33,091 bases of DNA from an uncultured Prevotella sp. Its GTDB lineage: Bacteria; Bacteroidota; Bacteroidia; Bacteroidales; Bacteroidaceae. Position numbers and translations under genes: made by a program. Every line of letters begins with the position of its first letter. The first letter of the stretch is position 1. Location of the stretch: NCBI GenBank assembly GCA_946999025.1, contig CAMQBP010000002.1:1-33091 (forward strand), written 5' to 3'. A model generated the notes under the pieces. It ran no database searches. It was not told the DNA's origin and saw nothing but the letters and a program-made list of their open reading frames with translations. This document shows, piece after piece, positions 26,001-32,691 of the stretch.

Positions 26001-26458
26001 CGTTGATAGCCCGTTACCACCACTTCATCTATAAGCTCTACCCCGTCTTCCATCAACACTTTCATTTCCTTCTCGCCCTTCCATGGAAGCAACAGGGGCT
26101 TCATGCTGGCGTAGGTAAACTGTAATTTTGGGGCGGCTACGTCGGTCTCCAACCTGAAACGTCCTTCCAAATCGGATTGTGTACCCTGCGAGGTTCCTTT
26201 AATAAAAATGGTTACTCCTGGCAATGGTTCTTTGTCGGTAGCCGACAACACAATGCCCTGGATAAGGTGCTTGCGTGGCCCATCGTTTGATTTCGCTTCG
26301 GTGGTGCGCAGCGAATCTGTCTGAAAATCGTTTTTCATTGAAGCCGCATACGCATCAAAGTTTACCGCAGCCATTGGTCCTAATAAGCAACAAGTGATGA
26401 CAATACTTTTCACAACCCATGTGAAAAGTAACTGTTTTGCCGATTGATTATTTGTCAT
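23045..26458 (-). CDS. SusC/RagA-family TonB-dependent outer-membrane transporter
   Basis: 1137 residues. A long N terminus with a hydrophobic signal region near 13-38 is followed by a carboxypeptidase-like regulatory domain (about 65-130, HLIQGIVLSATDKEPLPGVTI). A TonB-box region near EVVVTGYQ, a plug domain (VRVRGTSTLLGNQEPVWVVDG) and the SusC/RagA signature ISVLKDAAATVMYGVKAANG come next, then a long beta-barrel ending in SVTLNIGI with the usual aromatic-rich strands. It imports the substrate bound by the SusD partner, powered by TonB-ExbBD such as that at 5406-8392. It is the first gene of the six-gene operon, with a promoter about 95 bases upstream. No sigma/anti-sigma or hybrid sensor gene is adjacent. 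Confidence 0.96.
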   Translation of the reverse strand: MTNNQSAKQLLFTWVVKSIVITCCLLGPMAAVNFDAYAASMKNDFQTDSLRTTEAKSNDGPRKHLIQGIVLSATDKEPLPGVTIFIKGTSQGTQSDLEGRFRLETDVAAPKLQFTYASMKPLLLPWKGEKEMKVLMEDGVELIDEVVVTGYQRIRKNEMIGSANTVKSEDLFYDGHQSIEQMLQGKLVGTSVLNTSGLVGTAQKVRVRGTSTLLGNQEPVWVVDGIIQEDPLPFKPRDLDALGSISQDNFDMIKNFVGNSISWLSPNDIMTISVLKDAAATVMYGVKAANGVIIITTKQGKAGRVSVNYSGGMTVAPRIYYSQMNLMNSSERVDVSEEIYRRGLVSEANRPLERIGYEGLLGQYLRKEISYAQFQQGVEKVRMNNTDWFKELFRHSVSHNHSVSLSGGTDRFKYYASINSSFTNGISVGNDAKNYSASVSIDTRLSDKINLGVRLNAASNKTNGFFRVDPYQYASTINRAIPAYNEDGSLFYYAKSQDANRRMYNILHEMDCTGNTNTTNSVALSANLRWTILQGLQFEGLFGYNLSNVVGSSFADEQSFFISNLRGYEFGLYEPGELEYKKSRLPHGGELNTTENRNTNYTLRGTLSYNKIFGELHRMSLMAGSEIRSNKYDGYNTTLYGYFPNRGKSIIFPPRQVIDPLDASRWIENDLYHQFNNAIIDRKINTVGMFATGMYSYDERYIFSASIRSDASNRFGQDERNRFLPVWSAGARWNIINEPWIKDIRWISDFNFRASYGWQGNVASNYGPDLIAELGRGRDFIDLRTGRYMLKIKSLPYDNLRWEKTKSINLGVDFGLWKNRIAFSAEYYSKHTTDLIVSKAVPYEYGVMFMPINGGNMNNYGFEFTATFTPIRTKDWVWNISVNTAKNFNEIKSTMAENQNWRAASGGSIHKEGYPVGAFWAWDFAGLDAQGGYPLFRIPTIEEGADKLDATSYMKYAGTTEPDISGGLSTVLRWKSITLSSSFSIALGGKRFLTDLFSEDYLNNSTPSAYSNLSKEMVNRWQKPGDEQHTQIPSIPNHNIPMVYLPNGSNEYAHRLYNYSTARVVNASFMRCNNISLSYTVPTKLIQRMSLNNLSISGSVSNPFIVVSKDYKGIDPEVATGAQPITPTYSVTLNIGI

Positions 26459-26553
26459 ACATCATCAAAATTTAAAGACATTATCCTTTCTTTGTCTTAG
26501 TGATACTACATTCGAATTACCTTAAAAACAATCTGGTATTCTTATTTGAGGTG

Positions 26554-26561
26554 CAAATATA
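26554..26561 (-). promoter_or_regulatory. Bacteroidota -7 box for the susC operon
   Basis: On the minus strand the sequence is TATATTTG, matching TANNTTTG. Transcription would start near 26547, leaving a leader of about 90 bases before the susC ATG at 26458. A -33 element is not obvious, so an activator may be needed. Confidence 0.6.
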
Positions 26562-26601
26562 GTGAAAAATATTGCAATAAGTGTGATTTTATCTTCCTTT
26601 T

Positions 26602-26635
26602 TGCAACGTAAAACGCGTTTTATCTTTACGTTGCA
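26602..26635. promoter_or_regulatory. nested palindrome upstream of the susC promoter
   Basis: TGCAACGTAAA (26602-26612) and TTTACGTTGCA (26625-26635) form a perfect inverted repeat. The 12-base palindrome AAAACGCGTTTT sits at 26610-26621 inside it. The element lies about 40-75 bases upstream of the susC -7 box. The core GTAAAACGCG recurs inverted at 26847-26856. It may be a regulator site or a repeat-family hairpin. Confidence 0.45.
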
Positions 26636-27146
26636 CGGTTGAGGGAGGGGTAGAACTGTCGAAAAGACGTATCTGTTTAACCTCGTTGGCGCCATTTATC
26701 CCATTTCGGCAACGAGGGTAAAGTTGCCCATCACGTTGTGATTTTTTACCAATTATCGCCCCTAAAACGGCAACTGCAAACTTGCAATATAGAAAAAAAT
26801 GATAGGCATGCGGGATGCAAACAGGCGATTGTTTGGCAAGAAAACTCGCGTTTTACACTTAAAATCTTGTTTTTTCTCCATTAAAACCAGCTTTTTGCCC
26901 GTTAATCTGCATCTTATTGCAGGTCAAAGGCATGTGAATTGGCCTCTTAAAGCAATGATATTCGACCAGGAAAGATAGGAAATTCCCGCTTCTCTGATAA
27001 GTGATGCGCGTAAAGTATTGGCTATTAGCGATATGCGAAAGTCGCTGATTTTGGGCGTATTTGTGACCAGCGTCGGGGTTGTTTGCAAATTCGCCAAGCA
27101 TGGAGAGGTGCGTTGTCAAGAAAAATCGGAGTAAGGGAGGGATTTA
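26636..27146. repeat. gene-free spacer with degenerate 22-bp repeats
   Basis: No gene is called here. Around 26910-26974 there are three related units with starts at 26910, 26931 and 26953. The middle one, CATGTGAATTGGCCTCTTAA, closely resembles the units at 16299 and 16321. An open frame at 26859-27119 on the minus strand runs through this repeat and looks spurious. Confidence 0.45.
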
Positions 27147-27325
27147 GTTGACGAGTTTACGAGTTGACGAGTTGACGAGTTGTTAGCTCTTCAGTTCACA
27201 AGTTGACGAGTTCTTCAGTTTACAAGTTGACGAGTTTACGAGTTTACGAGCTGTTAGCTTCTTTTCTTATATCGGCTGATACCAAGTACACAGGTTGACG
27301 AGTTCATGAGTTGATGGGTAGTTAG
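27147..27325. repeat. interrupted tandem octamer array (GTTGACGA/GTTTACGA)
   Basis: From 27147 the sequence runs in 8-base units such as GTTGACGA, GTTTACGA, GTTCACAA and GTTTACAA. At least fourteen units occur before an interruption at about 27258-27293, and four more follow at 27294-27325. Units ending in GTTAG close each block. It is non-coding and lies downstream of the small basic protein gene. Confidence 0.8.
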
Positions 27326-27344
27326 CATCTTTGCTTATGTCCGC

Positions 27345-27394
27345 TAACTCCCATTAACTCCTGCTAACTCCCATTAACTCCCGTCAACTTCCGT
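27345..27394. repeat. five tandem decamers (TAACTCCCAT type)
   Basis: TAACTCCCAT, TAACTCCTGC, TAACTCCCAT, TAACTCCCGT and CAACTTCCGT follow one another without gaps. The last two overlap a string, AACTCCCGTCAACTT, that is nearly the reverse complement of AAGTTGACGAGTT in the octamer array. The two arrays could therefore pair in RNA or single-stranded DNA. Confidence 0.85.
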
Positions 27395-27404
27395 TGCCTC
27401 TGAG

Positions 27405-27596
27405 CTATCTTTTCTTGTTCCTATTGGCGCGCTGTTGGCGGTATTTGGCCTTTTGACGGGCCGACCCACTGCCATGCGCGCCAGTGATGTACTGCTTCTT
27501 TTTGGCTTTGGTCTTTACCTTTCCATCGTCCTTTTGCTCTTTCGGTGGTTTGCGAAACACCATGCCATTCTCTAAAATATCATCAAAATCGTTCAT
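27405..27596 (-). CDS. small basic protein of unknown function
   Basis: 63 residues. The first 20 are acidic to neutral (MNDFDDILENGMVFRKPPKE); the rest is rich in Lys, Arg and Gln (KVKTKAKKKQYITGAHGSGS, then a tail ending NRNKKR). There is no signal peptide or membrane segment. The composition suggests a disordered nucleic-acid-binding tail. It starts 20 bases after the AICAR transformylase stop and is probably co-transcribed with it. I do not recognise the family. Confidence 0.6.
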   Translation of the reverse strand: MNDFDDILENGMVFRKPPKEQKDDGKVKTKAKKKQYITGAHGSGSARQKAKYRQQRANRNKKR

Positions 27597-27616
27597 GTCT
27601 GTCAGGTCTGGTTTTG

Positions 27617-28798
27617 TTAATGATGGAACAGTCGGACGCCTGTCATGGCCATGGCGATGCCATATTTATCGCATGTCTCAATCACATGGTCGTCGCGAAT
27701 GGAGCCTCCGGCTTGGGCGATGTACGCTACACCGCTCTTGTGCGCGCGTTCAATGTTGTCACCAAAGGGGAAGAAGGCGTCGCTGCCCAAGGCCACTTGC
27801 TTGTTTTGGGCTATCCAGGCCTTCTTTTCATCAGCGGTGAGCGGCTCTGGTTTGGTGGTGAAGAATTGTTGCCAAGTGCCGTCTTGCAGCAAATCTTCGC
27901 ATTCGTCACCAATGTACTGGTCAATGGTGTTGTCACGATCGGCACGGCGAATGTCTTTCTTGAAGGGCAAATCCATGACCTTTGGGCATTGGCGTAGCCA
28001 CCATGTGTCGGCTTTTTGCCCCGCCAGGCGTGTGCAATGGATGCGGCTCTGCTGTCCGGCACCGATGCCGATGGCCTGTCCGTCCTTCACATAGCATACG
28101 CTGTTGCTCTGCGTGTACTTGAGGATGATGAGGGCGATGATGAGATCGCGCTTGGCTTCATCGCTGAAGTGCTTGTTTTTGGTGGGGATATGCATGAAGA
28201 GTAAATCGTCATCAAGCTGGATGTCATTGCGTCCCTGCTCGAATGTAATGCCGAAAATCTGTCGCCGTTCGATGGGTGCGGGGACGTAATTGGGATCTAT
28301 CTGGATGACATTATAGGTGCCTTTGCGCTTTTGTTTTAAGATGTCGAGCGCCTCAGGCGTATAACCGGGTGCGATAACACCATCGCTCACCTCCCGCTTA
28401 ATCAATGTGGCGGTGGCAGCATCGCAGGTGTCACTCAGTGCTACAAAGTCGCCATACGAGCACATGCGGTCGGCCCCGCGTGCCCTGGCGTAGGCACATG
28501 CCAGCGGCGAAAGTTCCATCTTGACGTCGTCAACAAAGTAAATTCGCTTCAAGGTGTCGCTCAGAGGAAGTCCGATGGCGGCTCCTGCTGGCGATACATG
28601 CTTGAACGAGGCTGCCGATGGCATGCCGGTTGCGGCTTTCAACTCTTTCACCAGCTGCCAACTATTCAGGGCATCGAGGAAATTGATGTAGCCTGGTCGG
28701 CCGTTCAAGACTGTGATGGGTAACTCGCCTTCTTCCATATAAATGCGGGAAGGCTTTTGGTTGGGATTGCATCCGTACTTCAATGCTAATTCTTTCAT
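27617..28798 (-). CDS. stand-alone AICAR transformylase (PurH C-terminal domain type)
   Basis: 393-residue enzyme of the AICARFT/IMPCHase family that contains only the formyltransferase part. It would transfer a formyl group from 10-formyl-tetrahydrofolate to AICAR late in purine synthesis. The catalytic Lys-His pair is K66-H67 in FKHVSPAGAA. Other signatures are SYGDFVALSDTCDAATA, IKREVSDGVIAPGY, and the C-terminal LGSDAFFPFGDNIERAHKSG and AQAGGSIRDDHVI. The N-terminal IMP cyclohydrolase (MGS-like) domain of full PurH is absent. A complete purH or a separate cyclohydrolase must lie elsewhere. The start ATG follows a TAACTTTG promoter box by 26 bases. Confidence 0.9.
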   Translation of the reverse strand: MKELALKYGCNPNQKPSRIYMEEGELPITVLNGRPGYINFLDALNSWQLVKELKAATGMPSAASFKHVSPAGAAIGLPLSDTLKRIYFVDDVKMELSPLACAYARARGADRMCSYGDFVALSDTCDAATATLIKREVSDGVIAPGYTPEALDILKQKRKGTYNVIQIDPNYVPAPIERRQIFGITFEQGRNDIQLDDDLLFMHIPTKNKHFSDEAKRDLIIALIILKYTQSNSVCYVKDGQAIGIGAGQQSRIHCTRLAGQKADTWWLRQCPKVMDLPFKKDIRRADRDNTIDQYIGDECEDLLQDGTWQQFFTTKPEPLTADEKKAWIAQNKQVALGSDAFFPFGDNIERAHKSGVAYIAQAGGSIRDDHVIETCDKYGIAMAMTGVRLFHH

Positions 28799-28823
28799 GA
28801 TGGAATGGTGTTTTATTTTGTTA

Positions 28824-28831
28824 CAAAGTTA
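28824..28831 (-). promoter_or_regulatory. Bacteroidota -7 box for the AICAR transformylase gene
   Basis: On the minus strand TAACTTTG matches TANNTTTG, 26 bases upstream of the ATG at 28798. No clear -33 element is visible. Confidence 0.6.
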
Positions 28832-28946
28832 TGAAAAATTATTTTGTTATGCTGTGTATAGGCCTGTTTTTTACGCTTTTGTCCATTATCTTACTTGACG
28901 GTATAAAAATAAAGATTAGAATGCAATTGCATTCGTGTTTTTTCAG

Positions 28947-28954
28947 TACTTTTG
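28947..28954 (+). promoter_or_regulatory. Bacteroidota promoter for the small gene at 29046
   Basis: TACTTTTG matches the -7 consensus, with TTG at 28927-28929 near the -33 position. The predicted transcript start near 28961 lies after the first in-frame ATG at 28935, which argues that translation begins at the later ATG at 29046. Confidence 0.55.
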
Positions 28955-29045
28955 TGTCGTGTTAACAATTGATGGGTTGAAAAGCACAGGTTTCAACTGG
29001 TCAATCGGTGACAAGACATGTCAAAATAGGGATGTTCATCAGCGA

Positions 29046-29351
29046 ATGTTAGACGATTTTAAACTCCTTCTGCAAGAAGTAGAGGGTACGATTGGTAAAA
29101 AAATCACTTTATCTTCTGATTTTGAAAAGCTGGCCCAATTGTTTTCCAATCGTGGGTTAAGCATGACGGAGAGCGCGCTCAAGAGCGTGTGGAAGCATGT
29201 AAGCATGAAAGAAAAGCCGTCCAAGGCTACATTGGATGTGCTGGCTTTGTTTGCCGGATTCCAGAGTTGGGACGACTTTAAGCAGGCGTTGCATGGCGAA
29301 AACAATGGGGATTTAGAGGGCGAAGACCCTCCAAAGCGCCTCCATCATTAA
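29046..29351 (+). CDS. small protein of unknown function, predicted helical domain
   Basis: 101 residues from the chosen ATG; a longer in-frame start at 28935 would begin upstream of the likely transcript start. The sequence LSSDFEKLAQLFSNRGLSMT, SALKSVWKHVSMKEKPSKAT, and LDVLALFAGFQSWDDFKQAL looks like a compact all-helical domain. The pattern, with a Ser/Thr-spaced helix followed by TLDVLALFAGF and WDDF, resembles short N-terminal domains I associate with Bacteroidota regulatory or signalling proteins. I cannot name the family. No export signal is seen. The tail (ENNGDLEGEDPPKRLHH) is probably disordered. It is monocistronic between two minus-strand transcription units. Confidence 0.65.
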   Translation: MLDDFKLLLQEVEGTIGKKITLSSDFEKLAQLFSNRGLSMTESALKSVWKHVSMKEKPSKATLDVLALFAGFQSWDDFKQALHGENNGDLEGEDPPKRLHH

Positions 29352-29578
29352 TGAGAAAGTGAGGGTGATGGACGGGATGGCCATCGTTGTCGGCAGGTGG
29401 TTGATTGGTAAAAACGTGGCGTGGCAAAAAGAAGGTTTGACATTTATTTTTTGAAACGCTGTTCCTACGGGTAGCTGAGGCGTGCAGCAGCATGCCAATA
29501 CGTTGTCATCTGGCCCCCCCCGCGTTGTTATCTTGAAAGTCAAGCGTTGAAGGAATCAGTTTTCAACCATCAAGACAT

Positions 29579-29616
29579 AAAAAAAAGAGGGGTATCGGTT
29601 TGTTGATACACCCTCT
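29579..29616 (-). terminator. Rho-independent terminator of rplS
   Basis: Read on the minus strand, GAGGGTGTATC pairs with GATACCCCTC (one bulge) around an 8-base loop, then runs into eight T residues (29579-29586). It lies about 35 bases after the rplS stop. The plus-strand form could also stop the transcript from 29046. The stretch 29352-29576 before it holds nothing else recognisable apart from a run of eight C at 29514-29521. Confidence 0.88.
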
Positions 29617-29650
29617 CTTTGTATGTTCTAAAGTCTGAAAAGACTGCGTG

Positions 29651-30010
29651 TTACTTGTTTGTAACCGTTCTTCTTTCCTGAATGCGAGCCCTCTTACCTG
29701 TAAGGCTACGCAGATAATAAAGCTTGGCACGACGTACCTTACCGCGTTTGTTCACTTCGATAGAGTCGATGTTGGGTGACTCGATAGGGAAGATACGCTC
29801 AACGCCTACTGTGCCAGACATCTTGCGAACGGTGAAACGCTTCTTGTTGCCATGTCCTGAAATCTTGATGACAACACCACGGTAGAGCTGAATACGCTGC
29901 TTGGCTCCCTCGACGATTTTGTAAGCGACAGTGATGGTGTCTCCAGCTTTGAACTCGGGAAACTCATTGCCGGTTGCAAATGCTTCTTCAGCAACTTTAA
30001 TTAAATCCAT
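29651..30010 (-). CDS. rplS: 50S ribosomal protein L19
   Basis: Ribosomal protein at the interface of the two subunits. From the ATG at 30010 it has 119 residues, the usual size. Signatures are FKAGDTITVAYKIVEGAKQR, IQLYRGVVIKISGHGNKKRF, TVRKMSGTVGVERIFPIESP, and the basic tail RAKLYYLRSLTGKRARIQER. An in-frame GTG at 30049 would add 13 residues that do not fit the family, so the ATG is preferred. It is a single-gene unit with its own promoter and a strong terminator. Confidence 0.97.
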   Translation of the reverse strand: MDLIKVAEEAFATGNEFPEFKAGDTITVAYKIVEGAKQRIQLYRGVVIKISGHGNKKRFTVRKMSGTVGVERIFPIESPNIDSIEVNKRGKVRRAKLYYLRSLTGKRARIQERRTVTNK

Positions 30011-30099
30011 TGTTATTTGGTCATTAAATATTGTTTGTCGTTCCAACACAACATGGCGAGTAACTCTTCTACTGCCAGCGGTTATGCCGAAAAGCGGTG

Positions 30100-30131
30100 C
30101 AAAGTTACGACAAATATCCCATACTCACAAA
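30100..30131 (-). promoter_or_regulatory. Bacteroidota promoter of rplS (-7 and -33)
   Basis: On the minus strand TTTG (30128-30131) and TAACTTTG (30100-30107) are 20 bases apart, which is close to the consensus arrangement. The predicted start near 30093 gives an 80-base leader. This is the best-formed promoter in the window. Confidence 0.75.
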
Positions 30132-30260
30132 CATTATTGCTATTTTTATGCGCAGGGTAGTACAGATGTCTGTTGTCGGCACAGACAGCTATCAGAAATT
30201 TATTTTTTTTCATCTGCATGACGGCCTCTTTTGGATGGTTGCGCCATTGCCTTCCCCTTT

Positions 30261-30848
30261 TCACCAAACAAGGTCTTTTACTGCCATTGGAGGCTGGCAT
30301 CCCAAAGGTTGCATGGCATTGACGAAGTGGATGTATTGGTAATCTGAGAGTTGGGCCGCACCGATATCCTTGGTACGGATAGCCTGCTCATTGAGCAGGC
30401 GTTGGCGCATCGTCCCACAGAGGAGCGGATGGGTAGGGGTGAATAGTCCGTCGTCGTTTTGCAGGATGATGTTGGCATACGCGCTGTCGGTGAGGAGCCC
30501 GTTCTTGAGGATGATGACATCGTCTGCCTGCGTGCCGTGCCACAATGTGTTGATGGGTGTACGGTCGGCATACTTGTATGGATAGTCAATGTCATCGCCA
30601 TTGACTACCTTTACCATCTTGCGGGGTCTGAGGGTATAAGGCTGAAAGTCTATTTCCCGTATTTCCGTATCGTATACCACCCTGCATTTGTAGACACCTT
30701 TGTGGCAGGCATGCGGTATCCTGATGCCGGAGAGATTTATTCTTGTGCCGTAGTGTGCCTTTAGCGTGCGGTCAACACGTTGTTGGTGCAAGTCGAGCTG
30801 TTGCAGGATTCCGTCCGCAAGGCGGATTGTCTCAAGGAATTGTATCAT
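30261..30848 (-). CDS. pabC: class IV aminotransferase-fold enzyme, probable aminodeoxychorismate lyase
   Basis: PLP enzyme of fold type IV, predicted to release pyruvate from 4-amino-4-deoxychorismate and so produce p-aminobenzoate for folate. Visible features are FLETIR at the start, the conserved HQQRVDRTL region, and the PLP-lysine candidate K92 in YKYADR. ILKNGLLTDSAYANI, the loop that precedes the phosphate-binding site, and the C-terminal GTMRQRLL are also present. At 195 residues it is shorter than E. coli PabC (about 270), which seems usual for the Bacteroidota type. The assignment is strongly supported by position: its start overlaps the pabB stop by four bases. Confidence 0.85.
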   Translation of the reverse strand: MIQFLETIRLADGILQQLDLHQQRVDRTLKAHYGTRINLSGIRIPHACHKGVYKCRVVYDTEIREIDFQPYTLRPRKMVKVVNGDDIDYPYKYADRTPINTLWHGTQADDVIILKNGLLTDSAYANIILQNDDGLFTPTHPLLCGTMRQRLLNEQAIRTKDIGAAQLSDYQYIHFVNAMQPLGCQPPMAVKDLVW

Positions 30849-31822
30849 GTCGCGGGGAGGTAGATCTTTTCTATTGTTTCGTTATACTCTGACAGGCAGT
30901 TGCTGTTCACGGTGATTCCGCCACCACTGCGGAAGTAGAATTTGCCCTGCACCTTCTCTATATAGCGAATGAGCACGCCACTGTCGAGCCGCTCGCCATC
31001 GTAATATCCAAACACGCCCGTGTAGAAGCCACGCTTTTGACCCTGCTCAGCTTTGTGGATAAGGTGGATGGTGGCCGTCTTTGGCGCACCTGAGACAGAG
31101 CCTGCTGGAAGCATTGAGAGGATGATGTCGCCCAGTTTCGCCTGCCAGTCATTGCTGAGCGTTCCTTTTATCTCGCTGCTTACCTGCAGGATGGAGCGTT
31201 GGGGCGTATCTATCTGGTCGATGTATCTGAAGCGTGCAACCTCTACCTCGTTGGCATTCAGTCCCAAGTCATTGCGAAGCAGGTCTACCACCGTAACGTG
31301 CTCTGCCGTTTCTTTCGGGTCATTGAGTATGGTCTCCCTGGCATTTGGCAACGCGGCATCTATTGTTCCCTTCATCGGGTAGGTGGAGATGGTGTTGCCC
31401 TCGATACGCACAAAGATTTCTGGCGAGAAGCAAACGAAGTGCTTCGGTACAAGGAGGCAGTACGGGGCCCGCGACGTTTCGAAGATGTCAAGCATCGAGG
31501 CGTTGCAGGCAATGGGTGTTTGCACGGTGAGATTGGCAAGGAACGAGTCGCCTCTGTGCAAGCCATGGCTTATGGTATAGAAGCGTTGTTGATAGGCCTC
31601 AAGGCTCATGGGGTGAGCGGTGAGGCGTGTGTTTATGTCTTTTCGCTTCACGGTGCTGTTACTTCCTAAAGGCGTCCGGAAGAGAATTTCTTGCTGTTCA
31701 AGCGGGTTTTCCATGAATATGGCGTTTTCAAGCTCAAAGTCGAACGCAAAGAGAAAAGGTGTATGGGCTGCCGCGCAGCGGTTCATCTGTCTGGCAACAG
31801 TGTGGGGCGAGGTCATTTTCAT
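30845..31822 (-). CDS. pabB: aminodeoxychorismate synthase component I
   Basis: Chorismate-binding enzyme of 325 residues that uses ammonia from PabA to make 4-amino-4-deoxychorismate. Signatures are CFSPEIFVRI near 131-140, YPMKGTID with K151, LLRNDLGLNANEV, LPAGSVSGAPK, and GFYTGVFGYYDG, with FRSGGGITVNS near the end. Lys in the MKGT motif is what separates PabB from TrpE, which has Ala there. It is shorter than E. coli PabB because the N-terminal region is reduced. It overlaps pabA and pabC by four bases each, indicating coupled translation. Confidence 0.92.
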   Translation of the reverse strand: MKMTSPHTVARQMNRCAAAHTPFLFAFDFELENAIFMENPLEQQEILFRTPLGSNSTVKRKDINTRLTAHPMSLEAYQQRFYTISHGLHRGDSFLANLTVQTPIACNASMLDIFETSRAPYCLLVPKHFVCFSPEIFVRIEGNTISTYPMKGTIDAALPNARETILNDPKETAEHVTVVDLLRNDLGLNANEVEVARFRYIDQIDTPQRSILQVSSEIKGTLSNDWQAKLGDIILSMLPAGSVSGAPKTATIHLIHKAEQGQKRGFYTGVFGYYDGERLDSGVLIRYIEKVQGKFYFRSGGGITVNSNCLSEYNETIEKIYLPAT

Positions 31823-32397
31823 ACGTTATAGAAGTTTTGGAGCATTTGCAATCCGCAAGGTGTCATGAACGATTCGGGGTGGAACTGGACGCCAAACAGC
31901 GGGGCGTTCCGGTGTTGCAAAGCCATGACCATGCCGTCACTGGTTTCAGAGACGACCTCAAGGCAACGAGGCAGGCTCTCCTTTTCCACTGCCCATGAGT
32001 GATAGCGTGCCACTGTTGTTTCCTGCCCAAGATGCTTGAAGAGCGGTGATGTGTCGTTAACCCTCACTTGTGAGGTGCCGCCGTGCACGGGGTGTGGCAG
32101 CTGGTACAGCTTTGCCCCGTAGGCTTCCGCCAAGGCTTGGTGGCCCAGACACACGCCAAGATAAGGCACCTTGCCCTCTATGACAGGGAATATTTTAGGC
32201 AGACAGCCCGCCTCTGAAGGCAGTCCGGGGCCGGGGGAGGCCACGATATGGCGGTATTGCAGTAGGGAGGAAAGTGAGATTGCATCGTTCTTCCGCACCT
32301 CAAACCGCTCGTTTTCAGGTGCTGCTGCCCGTAAAAGGTGAAAGAGATTGTAGGTAAACGAATCGTAATTGTCAATGATGAGGGTACACATTGTCAT
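31819..32397 (-). CDS. pabA: aminodeoxychorismate synthase glutamine amidotransferase component
   Basis: Class I glutamine amidotransferase of 192 residues that supplies ammonia to PabB. The nucleophile is C83 in YLGVCLGHQ, and the other triad residues are H173 and E175 in FHPES. The N terminus LIIDNYDSFTYNL and the ASPGPGLP motif are typical of the PabA/TrpG group. A second ATG at 32391 gives an N terminus closer to the family norm; both are possible. It is the first gene of the pabA-pabB-pabC operon. Because the partner has the PabB lysine, the role is folate rather than tryptophan synthesis, although sharing with TrpE cannot be excluded. Confidence 0.92.
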   Translation of the reverse strand: MTMCTLIIDNYDSFTYNLFHLLRAAAPENERFEVRKNDAISLSSLLQYRHIVASPGPGLPSEAGCLPKIFPVIEGKVPYLGVCLGHQALAEAYGAKLYQLPHPVHGGTSQVRVNDTSPLFKHLGQETTVARYHSWAVEKESLPRCLEVVSETSDGMVMALQHRNAPLFGVQFHPESFMTPCGLQMLQNFYNV

Positions 32398-32502
32398 ATA
32401 TACATTTGTGGGTTGATGAAAAGGCTCGCATTGGGATTCCTATGGAAGATAGGATATGGAGAAGTAAACAGTACCACCCTACATCATGCTGCACGGATGG
32501 TG

Positions 32503-32510
32503 CAAATTTA
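32503..32510 (-). promoter_or_regulatory. Bacteroidota -7 box for the pab operon
   Basis: On the minus strand TAAATTTG matches TANNTTTG. The predicted start is near 32496, about 100 bases before pabA. The -33 element is weak. Confidence 0.5.
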
Positions 32511-32549
32511 CATAAAAATCGCGATATATAAGCCAGTGGGAATAAAAAA

Positions 32550-32691
32550 CGGGAAATAAATTCCCGAATCGCCTTCCCATTTGACGGAAAAGTGTCAAGG
32601 CCATCATAAATTCTTTGTCCTAAATGCGTGTTCTAAGTCACAATATGTATTATCTTTGAGCAAAAAAATAATAATCCTCATATGTAGGCTT
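32550..32691 (+). mobile_element. upstream non-coding end of an IS110-family element (left boundary uncertain)
   Basis: The stretch upstream of the transposase holds a perfect hairpin CGGGAA-ATAAA-TTCCCG (32550-32566). It also holds GTCAAGGCCA at 32594-32603, which is the exact reverse complement of 32706-32715 inside the transposase start, and a -7 box TATCTTTG at 32651-32658. In the IS110 subgroup this end encodes the bridge RNA. The element boundary cannot be fixed from this window because IS110 elements lack terminal inverted repeats. Confidence 0.4.

Noticed and set aside
26859..27119. 86-codon minus-strand open frame upstream of susC
   Set aside because: It overlaps the degenerate 22-bp repeat units and has no protein features. 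It is better explained as repeat DNA.
29514..29521. run of eight C, possible phase-variable tract
   Set aside because: It is in non-coding DNA between converging transcripts and is not placed at a promoter or within a reading frame.
30011..30049. 13-residue N-terminal extension of ribosomal protein L19 from a GTG
   Set aside because: The ATG at 30010 gives the normal family length and N terminus. The extension has no family counterpart.
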